Positions 1-8,317 are shown, counted from the first letter of the stretch. The stretch is DNA of 22,499 nt from Burkholderiales bacterium UBA1834 (GCA_002339015.1 DDJC01000093.1:985-23483); one strand, 5' to 3'. Translations and numbers: made by a program. Notes: generated by a model from the letters alone, not told the origin.

Positions 1-328
1 ACTCGACGTTCTCGATGCCGCGCTGCAGCTCGCCCAGGGCATCGCTGAGCACCTTGCCGTGCTCGGACGTGATCAGGGCGCAGATGTCGTCGGCGCGGTC
101 TTCGAGCAGTTGCTTGAAGCGGTACATCACGCGGGCGCGCTTGGCCGGCGGCGTGTCACGCCAGGCCGGGAAGGCGGCTTCTGCGGCGGCGATGGCCTGC
201 TCGACGGTGGCCTTGGAGGCCAGGGCGACATGCTTGGTGACGCGGCCCAGGGCCGGGTCGACGACCTCTTGCGTGCGGGCGGTGTCTGCGGTGGTCTGGC
301 CGTTGATGAAGTGTCCGACGGTCTGCAT
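1..328 (-). CDS. mmsA: CoA-acylating methylmalonate-semialdehyde dehydrogenase, N-terminal part (cut by window edge)
   Basis: Only the first 109 codons are present; the rest lies beyond position 1. The translation opens with MQTVGHFINGQ and continues through VVDPALGRVTKHV and FPAWRDTPPAKRARVMYRFKQL to ITSEHGKVLSDALGEL, which is the N-terminal pattern of MmsA-type aldehyde dehydrogenases. The family oxidises malonate or methylmalonate semialdehyde to acetyl- or propionyl-CoA with NAD and CoA. The catalytic Cys and the cofactor-site Glu region are outside the window and cannot be checked. It starts 37 bp after the stop codon of the omega-amino acid aminotransferase on the same strand, so both are probably one operon: the aminotransferase makes the semialdehyde that this enzyme removes. 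I chose the ATG at 328 by homology of the first residues; no strong ribosome binding site is visible. Confidence 0.88.
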   Translation of the reverse strand, partial: MQTVGHFINGQTTADTARTQEVVDPALGRVTKHVALASKATVEQAIAAAEAAFPAWRDTPPAKRARVMYRFKQLLEDRADDICALITSEHGKVLSDALGELQRGIENVE

Positions 329-365
329 GGTGTGTTGTTCGGTGCGTGGGTTCTTGTGGGGATTG

Positions 366-1715
366 TCAGGCTTGCTGGTCCAGCGCGTCGCCCAGCACGG
401 CGACGAGTTCGTCGATCTGGGCTGGTGTCGAGACGAAGGGGGGGGCCAACTGGATCGTGTCGCCGCCGAAACGCACGTAGTAGCCCGCTTTCCAGCAGCG
501 CATGGCGATCTCGAAAGGACGGCGGGCCGGATCGCCCGGCAACGCGTCGATCGTGAAGCCGGCGGCCAGGCCGATGTTGCGGATGTCCTTGACGTGACGG
601 CGGCCCTTCAGGCCGTGCACGGCGTTCTCGAAGTGCGGTGCCAGCGCGCGCACCAGGCCGGGCGCATCGTAGTGCGCCAGCAGGTCCAGCGTGGCCAGGG
701 CGGCGGCGCAGGCCACCGGGTGGGCCGAGTAGGTGTAACCATGCGGGAACTCGACCAGGTGCTCGGCACCCCCCGCGTTCATGAAGGTGTCGTGAATCTC
801 GCCCTTGACGACCACGCCGCCCATCGGGATCACGCCGTTGGTGACCTGCTTGGCGAAGTTGAGGATGTCGGGTGTGACGCCGAAGGCCTCGGCCCCTGTC
901 CAGGCGCCTGTGCGGCCGAAGCCTGTGATCACCTCGTCGAAGATCAGCAGGATGTTGTGCGCGGTGCAGATCTCGCGCAGGCGTTGCAGGTAGCCCTTGG
1001 GCGGCACGACCACGCCCGCCGAGCCGGAGAAGGGCTCGACGATCACGGCAGCGATGTTCGAGGCATCGTGCAGGGAGATCAGCTCCAGCAACTCGTCGGC
1101 CAGGTGCGCGCCTTCATCGGGCAGGCCGCGTGTGAAGGCGTTGCCGGGCAACTGCGTGTGCGGCAGGTGATCGGCCTGCAGGCCTTCGCCATAGAGTTTG
1201 CGGTTGCCGACGATGCCGCCCACACTGATGCCGCCGAAGTTGACGCCGTGGTAGCCCTTGAGCCGGCCGATCAGGCGCGTCTTGCTGGCCTGGCCCTTGA
1301 GGCGCCAGTAGGCACGGGCGATCTTGAGCGAGGTGTCCGCTGCCTCGGAGCCGGAGCCGGTGAAGAAGACGTGGTCCAGGCCATCAGGCATGTGGCGCAC
1401 GATGCGCTCTGCCACCTGGAAGGACAGCGGGTGTCCGAACTGGAAGGCCGGGGCGTAATCCAGCGTGCTGACCTGGCGCGCCACGGCCTGGGCAATCTCG
1501 TCGCGGCCATGGCCCAGGCCACAGGTCCACAGGCCGGACAGGCCATCGAAGATCTCACGGCCGTCGGCGTCACGGTAGTGGCAGCCCCGGGCGCTCACCA
1601 GCAGCCGCGGATCCTGCTTGAACTGCCGGTTGGCGGTAAAGGGCATCCAGTGCGCGTCGAGCTGGGCGGTGCTCAGCGGCGCAGGGGCGGGGGAGGGCAG
1701 GTCGCTCAGGTCCAT
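366..1715 (-). CDS. bauA: Omega-amino acid (beta-alanine):pyruvate aminotransferase, class III PLP enzyme
   Basis: The protein has 449 residues, the normal size for this family. Class III aminotransferase marks are in order: HWMPFTANRQF near residue 22, GLSGLWTCGLGH near 60, the phosphate-binding GSGSEAADTSLKIARAYW near 120-137, the cofactor-contacting FDEVITGFGRTG near 258, and NFAKQVTNG with the Schiff-base lysine at K289. The family transfers the amino group of beta-alanine or other omega-amino acids to pyruvate, giving malonate semialdehyde and alanine in the cytoplasm. The downstream mmsA-type gene would consume that semialdehyde, which supports a beta-alanine/omega-amine catabolic operon. 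A LysR regulator gene is divergent across a 113 bp gap. The gene symbol is by analogy with the Pseudomonas bau genes; substrate range cannot be read from sequence. Confidence 0.93.
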   Translation of the reverse strand: MDLSDLPSPAPAPLSTAQLDAHWMPFTANRQFKQDPRLLVSARGCHYRDADGREIFDGLSGLWTCGLGHGRDEIAQAVARQVSTLDYAPAFQFGHPLSFQVAERIVRHMPDGLDHVFFTGSGSEAADTSLKIARAYWRLKGQASKTRLIGRLKGYHGVNFGGISVGGIVGNRKLYGEGLQADHLPHTQLPGNAFTRGLPDEGAHLADELLELISLHDASNIAAVIVEPFSGSAGVVVPPKGYLQRLREICTAHNILLIFDEVITGFGRTGAWTGAEAFGVTPDILNFAKQVTNGVIPMGGVVVKGEIHDTFMNAGGAEHLVEFPHGYTYSAHPVACAAALATLDLLAHYDAPGLVRALAPHFENAVHGLKGRRHVKDIRNIGLAAGFTIDALPGDPARRPFEIAMRCWKAGYYVRFGGDTIQLAPPFVSTPAQIDELVAVLGDALDQQA

Positions 1716-1752
1716 GGCAGTGTGCGTGTCTGGTATGCAAGGTGGGTGCTTC

Positions 1753-1789
1753 AGCGCATTGTGGCAATCGCTTCTGTTCTAATAAACAG
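1753..1789. promoter_or_regulatory. Two inverted repeats, candidate LysR operator
   Basis: The divergent intergenic region between the aminotransferase and the LysR gene holds two adjacent dyads. At 1753-1772, AGCG-c-ATTG and CAAT-CGCT face each other around TGG. At 1774-1789, CTGTT and AACAG face each other around six A/T-rich bases. LysR-type regulators bind dyads with a T-N11-A core located between divergent genes, so these are plausible sites. Binding is inferred only from position and symmetry. Confidence 0.45.
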
Positions 1790-1828
1790 GCGTCTATCGC
1801 CGCTTGCTTGCATAAGATTGAAACTTTC

Positions 1829-2770
1829 ATGGTCAAGAAGGCCCTGCTTGGACAGGTCAGCGATTCGGAGATCCGCCTGCTGCGCATCTTCAAGGTGGTG
1901 GTGGAGAGCGGCGGACTGTCGGCCGCCGAGCTGGAGCTCAACATCGGCCGATCCACCGTGAGCCGGCACCTCAAGGACCTGGAGACCCGTCTGGGCCTGG
2001 TGCTGTGCCGTCGCGGGCGGGCGGGCTTTGCCCTCACGCCCGATGGCCAGCGTGTTTATGACGGCGCCCAGCGCCTGCTCGACGCGATGGATGGCTTCCG
2101 CAATGACGTGCGCGAGATGCACGCCGAGCTGGTCGGCACCCTGGCCATCGGCCTGTTCGACAAGACCATCACCAACCCGCAGGCGCGGCTCAGCCAGGCC
2201 ATCGGTGATTTCCGGGCGGCGGCGCCCAGCGTGTCGCTGGACATCACCGTGGCCTCGCTCAACGAGATCGAATCCGGCGTGATCGATGGCCGGCTGCATC
2301 TGGGCATCGTGCCGGATCATCGCCGCTCCGACAGCCTGGACTACCTGGAGCTGTTCGACGAAGCCATGTACCTGTACTGCGGCCGCGCGCACCCGCTGTT
2401 CGGCCGGGACCATGCGCGCCTGAGCTGGGACGAACTGCAGGGCTGCGACCACGCGGCCCTGGCCTTCCACTCGCCCAACATGGAGGCCACGCACCGCCTG
2501 AACCTGCGCCGCCAGGCCACGGCCAGCGACCAGGAGGCCATCGCGCTGCTGATCCTGTCCGGCCGCTACGTGGGCTTCCTGCCGGATCACTATGCCGATG
2601 ATTTCGTGCGCAAAGGCCTGATCGAGCGCGTGGCGCACCCGGACTGCCGCTACGGTGTGCGCTTTGTGGCGATCACCCGCCGATCGCCCGGGCCCTCGCG
2701 CCCTGTGCGGGCTTTCCTGGACGCGCTGGCCGCCGCGCATCGCCCTGGCGCGGTAGAATCGACGGTCTGA
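1829..2770 (+). CDS. LysR-family transcriptional regulator
   Basis: The product has 313 residues. The N-terminal winged helix-turn-helix spans about residues 15-65, with FKVVVESGGLSAAELELNIG followed by RSTVSRHLKDLETRLG, then CRRGRAGFALTPDG as the wing and linker. The remaining part fits a LysR ligand-binding domain. An upstream in-frame ATG at 1742 would add 29 residues with no LysR character and would run through the dyads of the intergenic region, so I chose the ATG at 1829, whose product starts MVKKALLGQVSDSEIRLLRIF. Its divergent position makes it the likely regulator of the aminotransferase-mmsA operon, perhaps responding to an omega-amino acid or semialdehyde. This role is an inference; the effector is unknown. 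Confidence 0.9.
   Translation: MVKKALLGQVSDSEIRLLRIFKVVVESGGLSAAELELNIGRSTVSRHLKDLETRLGLVLCRRGRAGFALTPDGQRVYDGAQRLLDAMDGFRNDVREMHAELVGTLAIGLFDKTITNPQARLSQAIGDFRAAAPSVSLDITVASLNEIESGVIDGRLHLGIVPDHRRSDSLDYLELFDEAMYLYCGRAHPLFGRDHARLSWDELQGCDHAALAFHSPNMEATHRLNLRRQATASDQEAIALLILSGRYVGFLPDHYADDFVRKGLIERVAHPDCRYGVRFVAITRRSPGPSRPVRAFLDALAAAHRPGAVESTV
2754..2759 (+). promoter_or_regulatory. Candidate -10 box for ilvE
   Basis: TAGAAT lies at the very end of the LysR gene, about 113 bp before the ilvE start. No good -35 box is seen at the matching distance, so this is a weak call based on the -10 alone. Confidence 0.3.
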
Positions 2771-2871
2771 CGCCCGCCCACCGCCCCGGCCGCATTGTTC
2801 CTTCGCCCCCTCGAGGCGATACCGGCCCTGGCACCACGGTGCACCCGGGCAGTCCCCGAAAGGAAACCCCC

Positions 2872-3795
2872 ATGTCGATGGACGACCGCGACGGCAAGAT
2901 CTGGATGGACGGCCAAATGGTGGAGTGGCGCGACGCCAAGATCCACGTGCTGACCCACACGCTGCACTATGGCTGCGGCGCCTTCGAAGGCGTGCGCGCC
3001 TACAACACCCAGCAGGGTCCGGCCATCTTCCGTCTGCAGGATCACACCGATCGCCTGTTCAACAGCGCCAAGATCCTGCGCATGCAGATTCCCTTCACGA
3101 AGGAGCAGGTCAACCAGGCCCAGCTCGATGTGATCAAGGCCAACAGGCTGGACAGCGGCTACATCCGCCCCCTGGTGTGGCTGGGTTCCGAGAAGATGGG
3201 CGTGAGCCCCAAGGGTGCCAAGGTGCACCTGATGGTCGCCGCCTGGCCCTGGGGCGCCTACCTGGGCGAAGACGGCCTCAAGCGCGGCATCCGCGTCAAG
3301 ACCTCCAGCTACACGCGCCACCACGTCAACATCACGATGACGCAGGCCAAGGCCGTCAGCAACTACAGCAACTCGATCCTGGCCAACATGGAAGCCACGG
3401 AAGACGGCTACGACGAGGCCCTGCTGCTCGACAGCGCCGGCTTTGTCTCCGAAGGCGCTGGGGAGAACATCTTCGTGGTCAAGGGCGGCGTCATCTACAC
3501 CCCCGACCTGTCGGCCGGTGCGCTCAACGGCATCACCCGCAACACCGTTTTCGCGATCGCCAAGGACCTGGGCCTGGAGATCGTGCAAAAGCGCATCACC
3601 CGCGACGAGATCTACATCTCCGACGAGGCCTTCTTCACCGGCACGGCCGCTGAAGTGACACCCATCCGGGAACTGGACCGCATCGAGATCGGCCAGGGTT
3701 CGCGCGGCCCCATCACCGAGAAGATCCAGACGGCCTTCTTCGACATCGTCAATGGCCGCAACCCCAAGTACGCCGAGTGGCTGACCAAGGTCTGA
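2872..3795 (+). CDS. ilvE: Branched-chain amino acid aminotransferase
   Basis: The protein has 307 residues, matching IlvE. It is a fold-type IV PLP enzyme that performs the last step of valine, leucine and isoleucine synthesis, and the first of their breakdown, with glutamate as partner. Marks seen: KIWMDGQMVEW at the N-terminus, LHYGCGAFEGVRAY near residue 40, QAKAVSNYSNS with the Schiff-base lysine at K160, SEGAGENIFVV near 200, LNGITRNT near 225 and FFTGTAAEVTPI near 257. An in-frame ATG lies upstream at 2839, but the ATG at 2872 has a GAAAGGA ribosome binding site 7 bases before it and gives the standard N-terminus. A small zinc-finger gene follows after 10 bp, probably in the same transcript, ending at the terminator near 4070. 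Confidence 0.96.
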   Translation: MSMDDRDGKIWMDGQMVEWRDAKIHVLTHTLHYGCGAFEGVRAYNTQQGPAIFRLQDHTDRLFNSAKILRMQIPFTKEQVNQAQLDVIKANRLDSGYIRPLVWLGSEKMGVSPKGAKVHLMVAAWPWGAYLGEDGLKRGIRVKTSSYTRHHVNITMTQAKAVSNYSNSILANMEATEDGYDEALLLDSAGFVSEGAGENIFVVKGGVIYTPDLSAGALNGITRNTVFAIAKDLGLEIVQKRITRDEIYISDEAFFTGTAAEVTPIRELDRIEIGQGSRGPITEKIQTAFFDIVNGRNPKYAEWLTKV

Positions 3796-3805
3796 GGAGC
3801 CCGAG

Positions 3806-4024
3806 ATGAATGCGAACGTGCAAACCCCCAAGGCCGTGGTGGAAGTGACGGCCGCTGATCTGCAGGGTCCCGGCGTAGTGTTCTGCCCCAACCCCAAGCA
3901 GGCCCTGTGGAGCAACCACCCCAAGGTCTACCTGGACGTGGCCACCACGGGCCAGGCGGCCTGCCCCTACTGCGGCACGGTGTACAAGCTCAAGGCCGGC
4001 GAGAAGGTGGGGCACGGGCACTGA
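3806..4024 (+). CDS. Small zinc-finger (zf-CHCC type) protein
   Basis: The product has 72 residues. Its core reads VVFCPNPKQALWSNHPKVYL and then ACPYCGTVYKL: one Cys, a His 12 residues on, and a CxxC pair near residues 53-56, the CHCC metal-ligand arrangement. The family is related to the mitochondrial complex I subunit NDUFS6, but the role of the free bacterial proteins is not settled. A GAGGAG ribosome binding site overlaps the ilvE stop. This ilvE/zf-CHCC order is familiar in betaproteobacteria. Confidence 0.88.
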   Translation: MNANVQTPKAVVEVTAADLQGPGVVFCPNPKQALWSNHPKVYLDVATTGQAACPYCGTVYKLKAGEKVGHGH

Positions 4025-4058
4025 GGCCTGATGTCGAGGCACTGCCGTGAAGCGAAAG

Positions 4059-4081
4059 GGCCGCCCAAGGGCGGCCTTTTT
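4059..4081 (+). terminator. Rho-independent terminator after ilvE operon
   Basis: GGCCGCC at 4059-4065 pairs with GGCGGCC at 4070-4076 around a CAAG loop, followed by five T residues. It lies 35 bp after the zinc-finger gene and fits the end of the ilvE transcript. Confidence 0.85.
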
Positions 4082-4230
4082 CATGTCATCGGGATGAACG
4101 CCAGCCCCTTACCCAAGGTGTGTTCGGGTCACGACAACTCAGCAAATTTCAGGCGAATGAATGTGAGCCGATGTGACAGACTCGCCTCGCCCCCGGCACG
4201 AGACTGGGATATTTCAAGGGAATGATGAGT

Positions 4231-4764
4231 ATGAAGAAGATGGTTCTGGCTGCCGTTCTGGCCGCCATCGCAGGCTCTGCTTCCGCACAGGGCTACGTCG
4301 GCGCCGTGACCGGGCTGACCCGCTACAGCGTGGATTGCACCGGCACCACCCGTTGCGACAAAAGCGATACCGGCTACAAGGTCTATGGTGGCTACCAGAT
4401 CAACCCCCACTGGGGTGTCGAGGTTGGCTACACCGATTTCGGCAAGACCAAGGGCACGGTCGGTGCGTTGGATCTCGAGGTCGAGGCCAAGGCCTTTTCC
4501 GCCGTCGGTGTGCTGCGTGGACAGTTCTCCACCGACTGGTCCGGGGTTTTGCGCCTGGGCATTGCGTCGGTGAAGAGCAAGTTGTCGACCGCGTTCGGGA
4601 GCAAGTCCGAGTCCAATGTCAAAGCCTATGCGGGCATTGGCCTGGAGTACGCCCTCACCAATGAGCTCAAGGTCACGGCGTCGGGCGACTTCACGGATGC
4701 CGAGGTGGAAGATCAGAGCGGTGGTGTGAAGATGCTCAGCCTGGGCCTGCAATACGGTTTCTGA
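4231..4764 (+). CDS. Outer-membrane beta-barrel protein (OmpA-like/opacity-type, small)
   Basis: The product is 177 residues from the chosen start. It opens with MKKMVLAAVLAAIAGSASA, a typical Sec signal peptide with cleavage expected after ASA, before QGYVGAVTG. The mature part shows alternating amphipathic strands (GYKVYGGYQINPHWGVEVGY, AYAGIGLEYAL, LKVTASGDF) and ends in LSLGLQYGF, with the terminal aromatic residue needed for BAM-dependent insertion. Eight strands is a reasonable guess from length. Three ATGs lie close together at 4222, 4225 and 4231; AAGGGA at 4216-4221 is well spaced only for 4231. It stands alone between two terminators. Function beyond outer-membrane residence is unknown. 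Confidence 0.85.
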   Translation: MKKMVLAAVLAAIAGSASAQGYVGAVTGLTRYSVDCTGTTRCDKSDTGYKVYGGYQINPHWGVEVGYTDFGKTKGTVGALDLEVEAKAFSAVGVLRGQFSTDWSGVLRLGIASVKSKLSTAFGSKSESNVKAYAGIGLEYALTNELKVTASGDFTDAEVEDQSGGVKMLSLGLQYGF

Positions 4765-4783
4765 GTCTCTTCACTGTAGGCAG

Positions 4784-4808
4784 AAGGCCGTCCTCCGGGC
4801 GGCCTTTT
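4784..4808 (+). terminator. Rho-independent terminator after the beta-barrel gene
   Basis: AAGGCCGTCC at 4784-4793 pairs with GGGCGGCCTT at 4797-4806, with one G-T wobble and a three-base loop, and runs into TTTT. It sits 20 bp after the stop codon. Confidence 0.85.
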
Positions 4809-4837
4809 CATTTGTCTGAGGGCACAATCACGTTCCC

Positions 4838-7111
4838 ATGAGCGCTCCCTTCCTTGCTGGCCTGTTCTGCACCCTGACCAGTCTCTTGGTGACATCCTCG
4901 ATCGGCCTGTACGCGGGTCACGCGCGGGCCGACGATGACGTGGCGACCGTTCGACCCCGCATCGGCCTGGTCCTGTCCGGAGGTGGTGCGCGGGGCCTGA
5001 CGCACGTCGGCGTGCTCAAGGTGCTCGAACGCGAACGCATCCCCGTGGACGTCATCGCCGGCACCTCCATGGGCGCCATCGTAGGCGGTCTGTACGCCAC
5101 CGGCATGACCGCCAAGGAGGTCGAGCAGGAGGTGCTGCGCCTCGATTGGGACAATGTGTTCGCCGCACGCGTGGAGCGCCGGGAGCTGTCGCAGCGCCGC
5201 AAGGAGCAGGATTTCGAGGTCTCGCCGCTGTTCGAGTTGGGGGTGGGGGCCGATGGCGTGCGTGCACCGCTCGGCCCGGTCTCCAGCCGCGGCCTGGAAG
5301 CGCACCTGCGGCGGCTGACCCTGCCGGCGCGGCAGACCACCGATTTCGACCGCCTGCCCACCCCGTTTCGCGCGGTGGCCACCGACATGGAGACAGGCCA
5401 GCCGGTGATCCTCAAGCAGGGGGATCTGGCCACCGCACTGCGCAGCAGCATGTCCGTGCCCGGTGTGTTCGCGCCGGTCGAGGTGAACGGGCGCATCCTC
5501 GGCGACGGCGGCCTGGTCGACAACACCCCGGTGGGTGTGGCGCGGGCCATGGGCGCCGAGCGCCTGATCGTGGTCAATATCGGCACGCCGCTGTCCAAGC
5601 GCGACACGCTCTCGTCGTTCACCGGGGTGACGGCGCAGATGATCAACATCCTGACCGAGCAGAACGTGCAGCGCAGCCTGGCCACGCTCACCCCGCGCGA
5701 TGTGCTGATCGCGCCCACGCTTGACGGCCTCACCGCGGCCGATTTCAACCGCGCCCGCGATTTCATGGACCAGGGTGAGATCCAGGCCGAGGCGCTGGTG
5801 CTGCGCATGCAGGACCTCAAGGTGAGCGAGGCCGAGTACGCCCGCTGGCAGGCGCGCCGCAAGGGCCAGCCCGCCGCCAAGCCCGGTCCCTTGCGCGAAG
5901 TGCGTTTCGAGGGTTCTCGCAACACCCACCCCGAGGTGCTGGCCGATACCTTGGAGACCCGCTCGGGCGAAGATTTCGACGTGGCCAAGGCCGAGCGCGA
6001 TGTACGCCGCCTGGCCGCCACCGGCGACTACCTGCGCACCGACTACGGCATCGAACGCCGCCCAGATGGCGAGGGCCTGGTCTTCAGGCTCGAGGACAAG
6101 CCCTGGGGCCCGGACTACGTCCAGCTCGGGCTGGATTTCTCGGCTGATTCCGAAGGGCGCAGCGCCTTCAACCTCAAGCTGGTGCACAACCGCCACTGGC
6201 TGGACGACAGCGGCGCGGAATGGCGCAACTTCATCCGCGTGGGATCCACCCCCTCCATTCAGACCGAGTGGTACCGCCCCGTCGGCTGGGCCCTGCCCAG
6301 CGATGGCCTGCGCGCCTTCGTGGCGGTCAGCAGCGGGTTGATGCGCCGCACCAGCGATGTCTACAGCGACCCGGCGGACAAGCCGGCACTCTCGCTGTCG
6401 CGCCGCTCCGGCATGCTGGGAGCCGACCTGGGCCTGACCTGGCGCGAGTTGGGCGAGATCCGCCTGGGCTGGTCCGGCCAGCGAGGACGCGACGAGCCGG
6501 ATCTGGTGTCCTCACGCTGGCCGGGGCCGCAGGCCACGCAGCGCTGGACCGAAGTCGGCTGGCGCTTGCGCACGGTGTTCGACCAACTCGACAGCGCCAA
6601 CTTTCCGACGCGGGGCTGGCGTGTCGACGGGCTGTACTTCAATGGCCACCGGCATGGTGATGACCTGGGCGAGGGATCGACCGGTGCCATGAGCCGCTGG
6701 GATGTCAACGCGCAGGCGGCCACCAGCGTGGGCCCGCACATCTTTCAGGTGGGGGCACGGGTGGCGGGGGCCACGGGGGCCTTGCCCGAGTTCCCGCGGT
6801 ACGGCCTGGGGGGGTTCCAGCAACTGTCGGGCTATGCGGCTGACCAGCTCAGCGGTCAGCAGGTGGCGCTGGTGCGGGCAGGCTATGCGGTTCGCCTGGC
6901 CACCGCGCCGCTCACGCGGGGGGTGTACCTGGGTGCCAGCATGGAGGCCGGCAACGCTTGGCAGCGCTGGAGTGAGCCCGAGCAGGGCCAGTGGCGCCAC
7001 GGCATGAGCCTGTACCTGGGTGCCGACACGGCCATCGGGCCGGTGTTCCTGGCCGTAGGCGCTGCCCAGAGTGTGCGGCCCGTCGTGATGCTGTTCGTTG
7101 GCCGGCCCTGA
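4838..7111 (+). CDS. Patatin-like phospholipase with POTRA and outer-membrane barrel (type Vd autotransporter, PlpD-like)
   Basis: The protein has 757 residues. A signal peptide covers about residues 1-31, ending in HARA before DDD. The patatin domain (about 40-240) carries the oxyanion motif LSGGGARGLTHVG at 46-58, the nucleophile elbow GTSMG with Ser77, and DGG with Asp223, so the Ser-Asp dyad is intact. Residues about 350-425 (REVRFEGSRN, RDVRRLAATGDY, FRLEDKPWG) look like one POTRA domain. The rest is rich in barrel-like strands, with GLGGFQQLSGY and a C-terminus VMLFVGRP like BamA/Omp85-family barrels. This layout and length match type Vd secretion, in which a lipase passenger is exported through its own barrel. 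Whether the passenger is released or stays attached cannot be told. It is a single gene, possibly a virulence or lipid-turnover factor. Confidence 0.92.
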   Translation: MSAPFLAGLFCTLTSLLVTSSIGLYAGHARADDDVATVRPRIGLVLSGGGARGLTHVGVLKVLERERIPVDVIAGTSMGAIVGGLYATGMTAKEVEQEVLRLDWDNVFAARVERRELSQRRKEQDFEVSPLFELGVGADGVRAPLGPVSSRGLEAHLRRLTLPARQTTDFDRLPTPFRAVATDMETGQPVILKQGDLATALRSSMSVPGVFAPVEVNGRILGDGGLVDNTPVGVARAMGAERLIVVNIGTPLSKRDTLSSFTGVTAQMINILTEQNVQRSLATLTPRDVLIAPTLDGLTAADFNRARDFMDQGEIQAEALVLRMQDLKVSEAEYARWQARRKGQPAAKPGPLREVRFEGSRNTHPEVLADTLETRSGEDFDVAKAERDVRRLAATGDYLRTDYGIERRPDGEGLVFRLEDKPWGPDYVQLGLDFSADSEGRSAFNLKLVHNRHWLDDSGAEWRNFIRVGSTPSIQTEWYRPVGWALPSDGLRAFVAVSSGLMRRTSDVYSDPADKPALSLSRRSGMLGADLGLTWRELGEIRLGWSGQRGRDEPDLVSSRWPGPQATQRWTEVGWRLRTVFDQLDSANFPTRGWRVDGLYFNGHRHGDDLGEGSTGAMSRWDVNAQAATSVGPHIFQVGARVAGATGALPEFPRYGLGGFQQLSGYAADQLSGQQVALVRAGYAVRLATAPLTRGVYLGASMEAGNAWQRWSEPEQGQWRHGMSLYLGADTAIGPVFLAVGAAQSVRPVVMLFVGRP

Positions 7112-7127
7112 TGAATCCTGGAGGCCA

Positions 7128-7146
7128 TCTGAGCCCCAGCCTCAGA
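7128..7146. terminator. Short hairpin between convergent genes
   Basis: TCTGAG at 7128-7133 pairs with CTCAGA at 7141-7146 around a seven-base loop, between the patatin stop and overlapping the cheB stop. No T-run follows on either strand, so a terminator role is doubtful. Confidence 0.2.
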
Positions 7147-8299
7147 CGCGGCTGAGCAGGGCGCCGGCCGTCTTGCGCAGGTGGTCCATGATGTGGCCTG
7201 CGATCTTGGTCAAGGGCAGCACCTCGTGGACCGCGCCGGCCGCGATGGCCTCGCGGGGCATGCCGAAGACCACGCAGGTGGCTTCATCCTGGGCCACGCA
7301 GTAGGCGCCCGCATCGCGCATCTCGCGCATGGCCGTGGCGCCGTCCGCGCCCATGCCGGTCAGCATGATGGCGATCGCATTGGGCCCCACGGTGGCGGCG
7401 GCCGACTTGAACAGCACCTCCACGCTGGGCTTGTGGCGGTTGACCGGGTCACCATCGCGCACGCGGGCCACGTAGTTGGCGCCTGACTTCTCCACGCTCA
7501 GGTGCAGGCCGCCGGGGGCGATGTAGGCATGGCCCGGCAGGATCCGCTCGCCGTCCTCGGCCTCTTTCACGCGGATCTTGCACAGGCCGTCCAGGCGGGC
7601 GGCGTAGTTGCGTGTGAAGCCGGGGGGCATGTGCTGGGTGATCACCACGGCGGGGCAGTCGGCCGGTAGGGCGGTCAGCACTTCCTTGGTGGCCTCGGTG
7701 CCGCCGGTGGAGGCGCCGATGAAGAAGATCTTCTCGGTCGACAGCCGGCCCAGCGAGGCCAGCGTCACGCGCGGCGCGGCCGGTGCATGGTGGCCGTGCG
7801 ATGCGGCGCTGCCATGAGCGCCCGGCGCATGGGCCGTGGGCACCGCATGCGCGCCTGTGCTCATCATCGAGGCCGGCGCGGGCGGCGGACGGTGGATGCG
7901 CGCCTTCGAGGCCACGCGGATCTTGTCGGTGATGTCGTGGGAGAGCTGTCGCAGGCCATCGGCCACACCGATCTTGGGCTTGGCCACGAAGTCGATCGCG
8001 CCCAGCTCCAGCGCCTTGAGCGTGACGTCGGCGCCACGCTCGGTCAGCGTCGACACCATCACCACCGGCATCGGCCGCAGGCGCATCAGCTTGGACAGGA
8101 AGTCGATGCCATCCATCTTGGGCATTTCCACGTCCAGCGTGATCACGTCGGGGTTGAGGTTGCGGATCATCTCGCGCGCGGCCAACGGGTCGGCCGCCGC
8201 GCCGATGCACTCCATGTCTGGCTGGCGGTTGATGATCTCGGCGAGCAGGCTGCGCACCAGCGCCGAATCGTCCACCACCACCACTCTTGTCTTTGCCAT
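7142..8299 (-). CDS. cheB: Chemotaxis protein-glutamate methylesterase/deamidase CheB
   Basis: The protein has 385 residues. The receiver domain (1-125) has the acidic pair D10-D11, the phospho-acceptor D56 in TLDVEMPKMDG, and the conserved Lys in VAKPK. The methylesterase domain (about 190-380) has the catalytic Ser in FFIGASTGGTEA, the His in ITQHMPPGFT and the Asp in MLTGMGADGA. CheB removes methyl groups from chemoreceptor glutamates when phosphorylated by CheA, resetting receptor sensitivity. The linker between the domains is unusually rich in Ala and His, with six His within about 26 residues. It is the last gene of the cheR-cheD-cheB operon, 18 bp after cheD. No cheA, cheW or receptor gene is in the window, so the rest of the pathway must be elsewhere. 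Confidence 0.97.
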   Translation of the reverse strand: MAKTRVVVVDDSALVRSLLAEIINRQPDMECIGAAADPLAAREMIRNLNPDVITLDVEMPKMDGIDFLSKLMRLRPMPVVMVSTLTERGADVTLKALELGAIDFVAKPKIGVADGLRQLSHDITDKIRVASKARIHRPPPAPASMMSTGAHAVPTAHAPGAHGSAASHGHHAPAAPRVTLASLGRLSTEKIFFIGASTGGTEATKEVLTALPADCPAVVITQHMPPGFTRNYAARLDGLCKIRVKEAEDGERILPGHAYIAPGGLHLSVEKSGANYVARVRDGDPVNRHKPSVEVLFKSAAATVGPNAIAIMLTGMGADGATAMREMRDAGAYCVAQDEATCVVFGMPREAIAAGAVHEVLPLTKIAGHIMDHLRKTAGALLSRV

Positions 8300-8317
8300 G
8301 GTCGGCCTCCCAATTCG

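Noticed and set aside
15..1961. A 648-codon plus-strand frame across the aminotransferase region
   Set aside because: It is the antisense shadow of the mmsA-bauA operon; the minus-strand frames carry clear family motifs and this one has none.
2650..3924. Long minus-strand frame opposite ilvE
   Set aside because: Shadow of ilvE in GC-rich DNA; low-complexity Ala/Gly/His/Val composition and no domain.
4808..6196. A 462-codon minus-strand frame opposite the patatin gene
   Set aside because: Antisense shadow; the plus strand has the intact patatin motifs.
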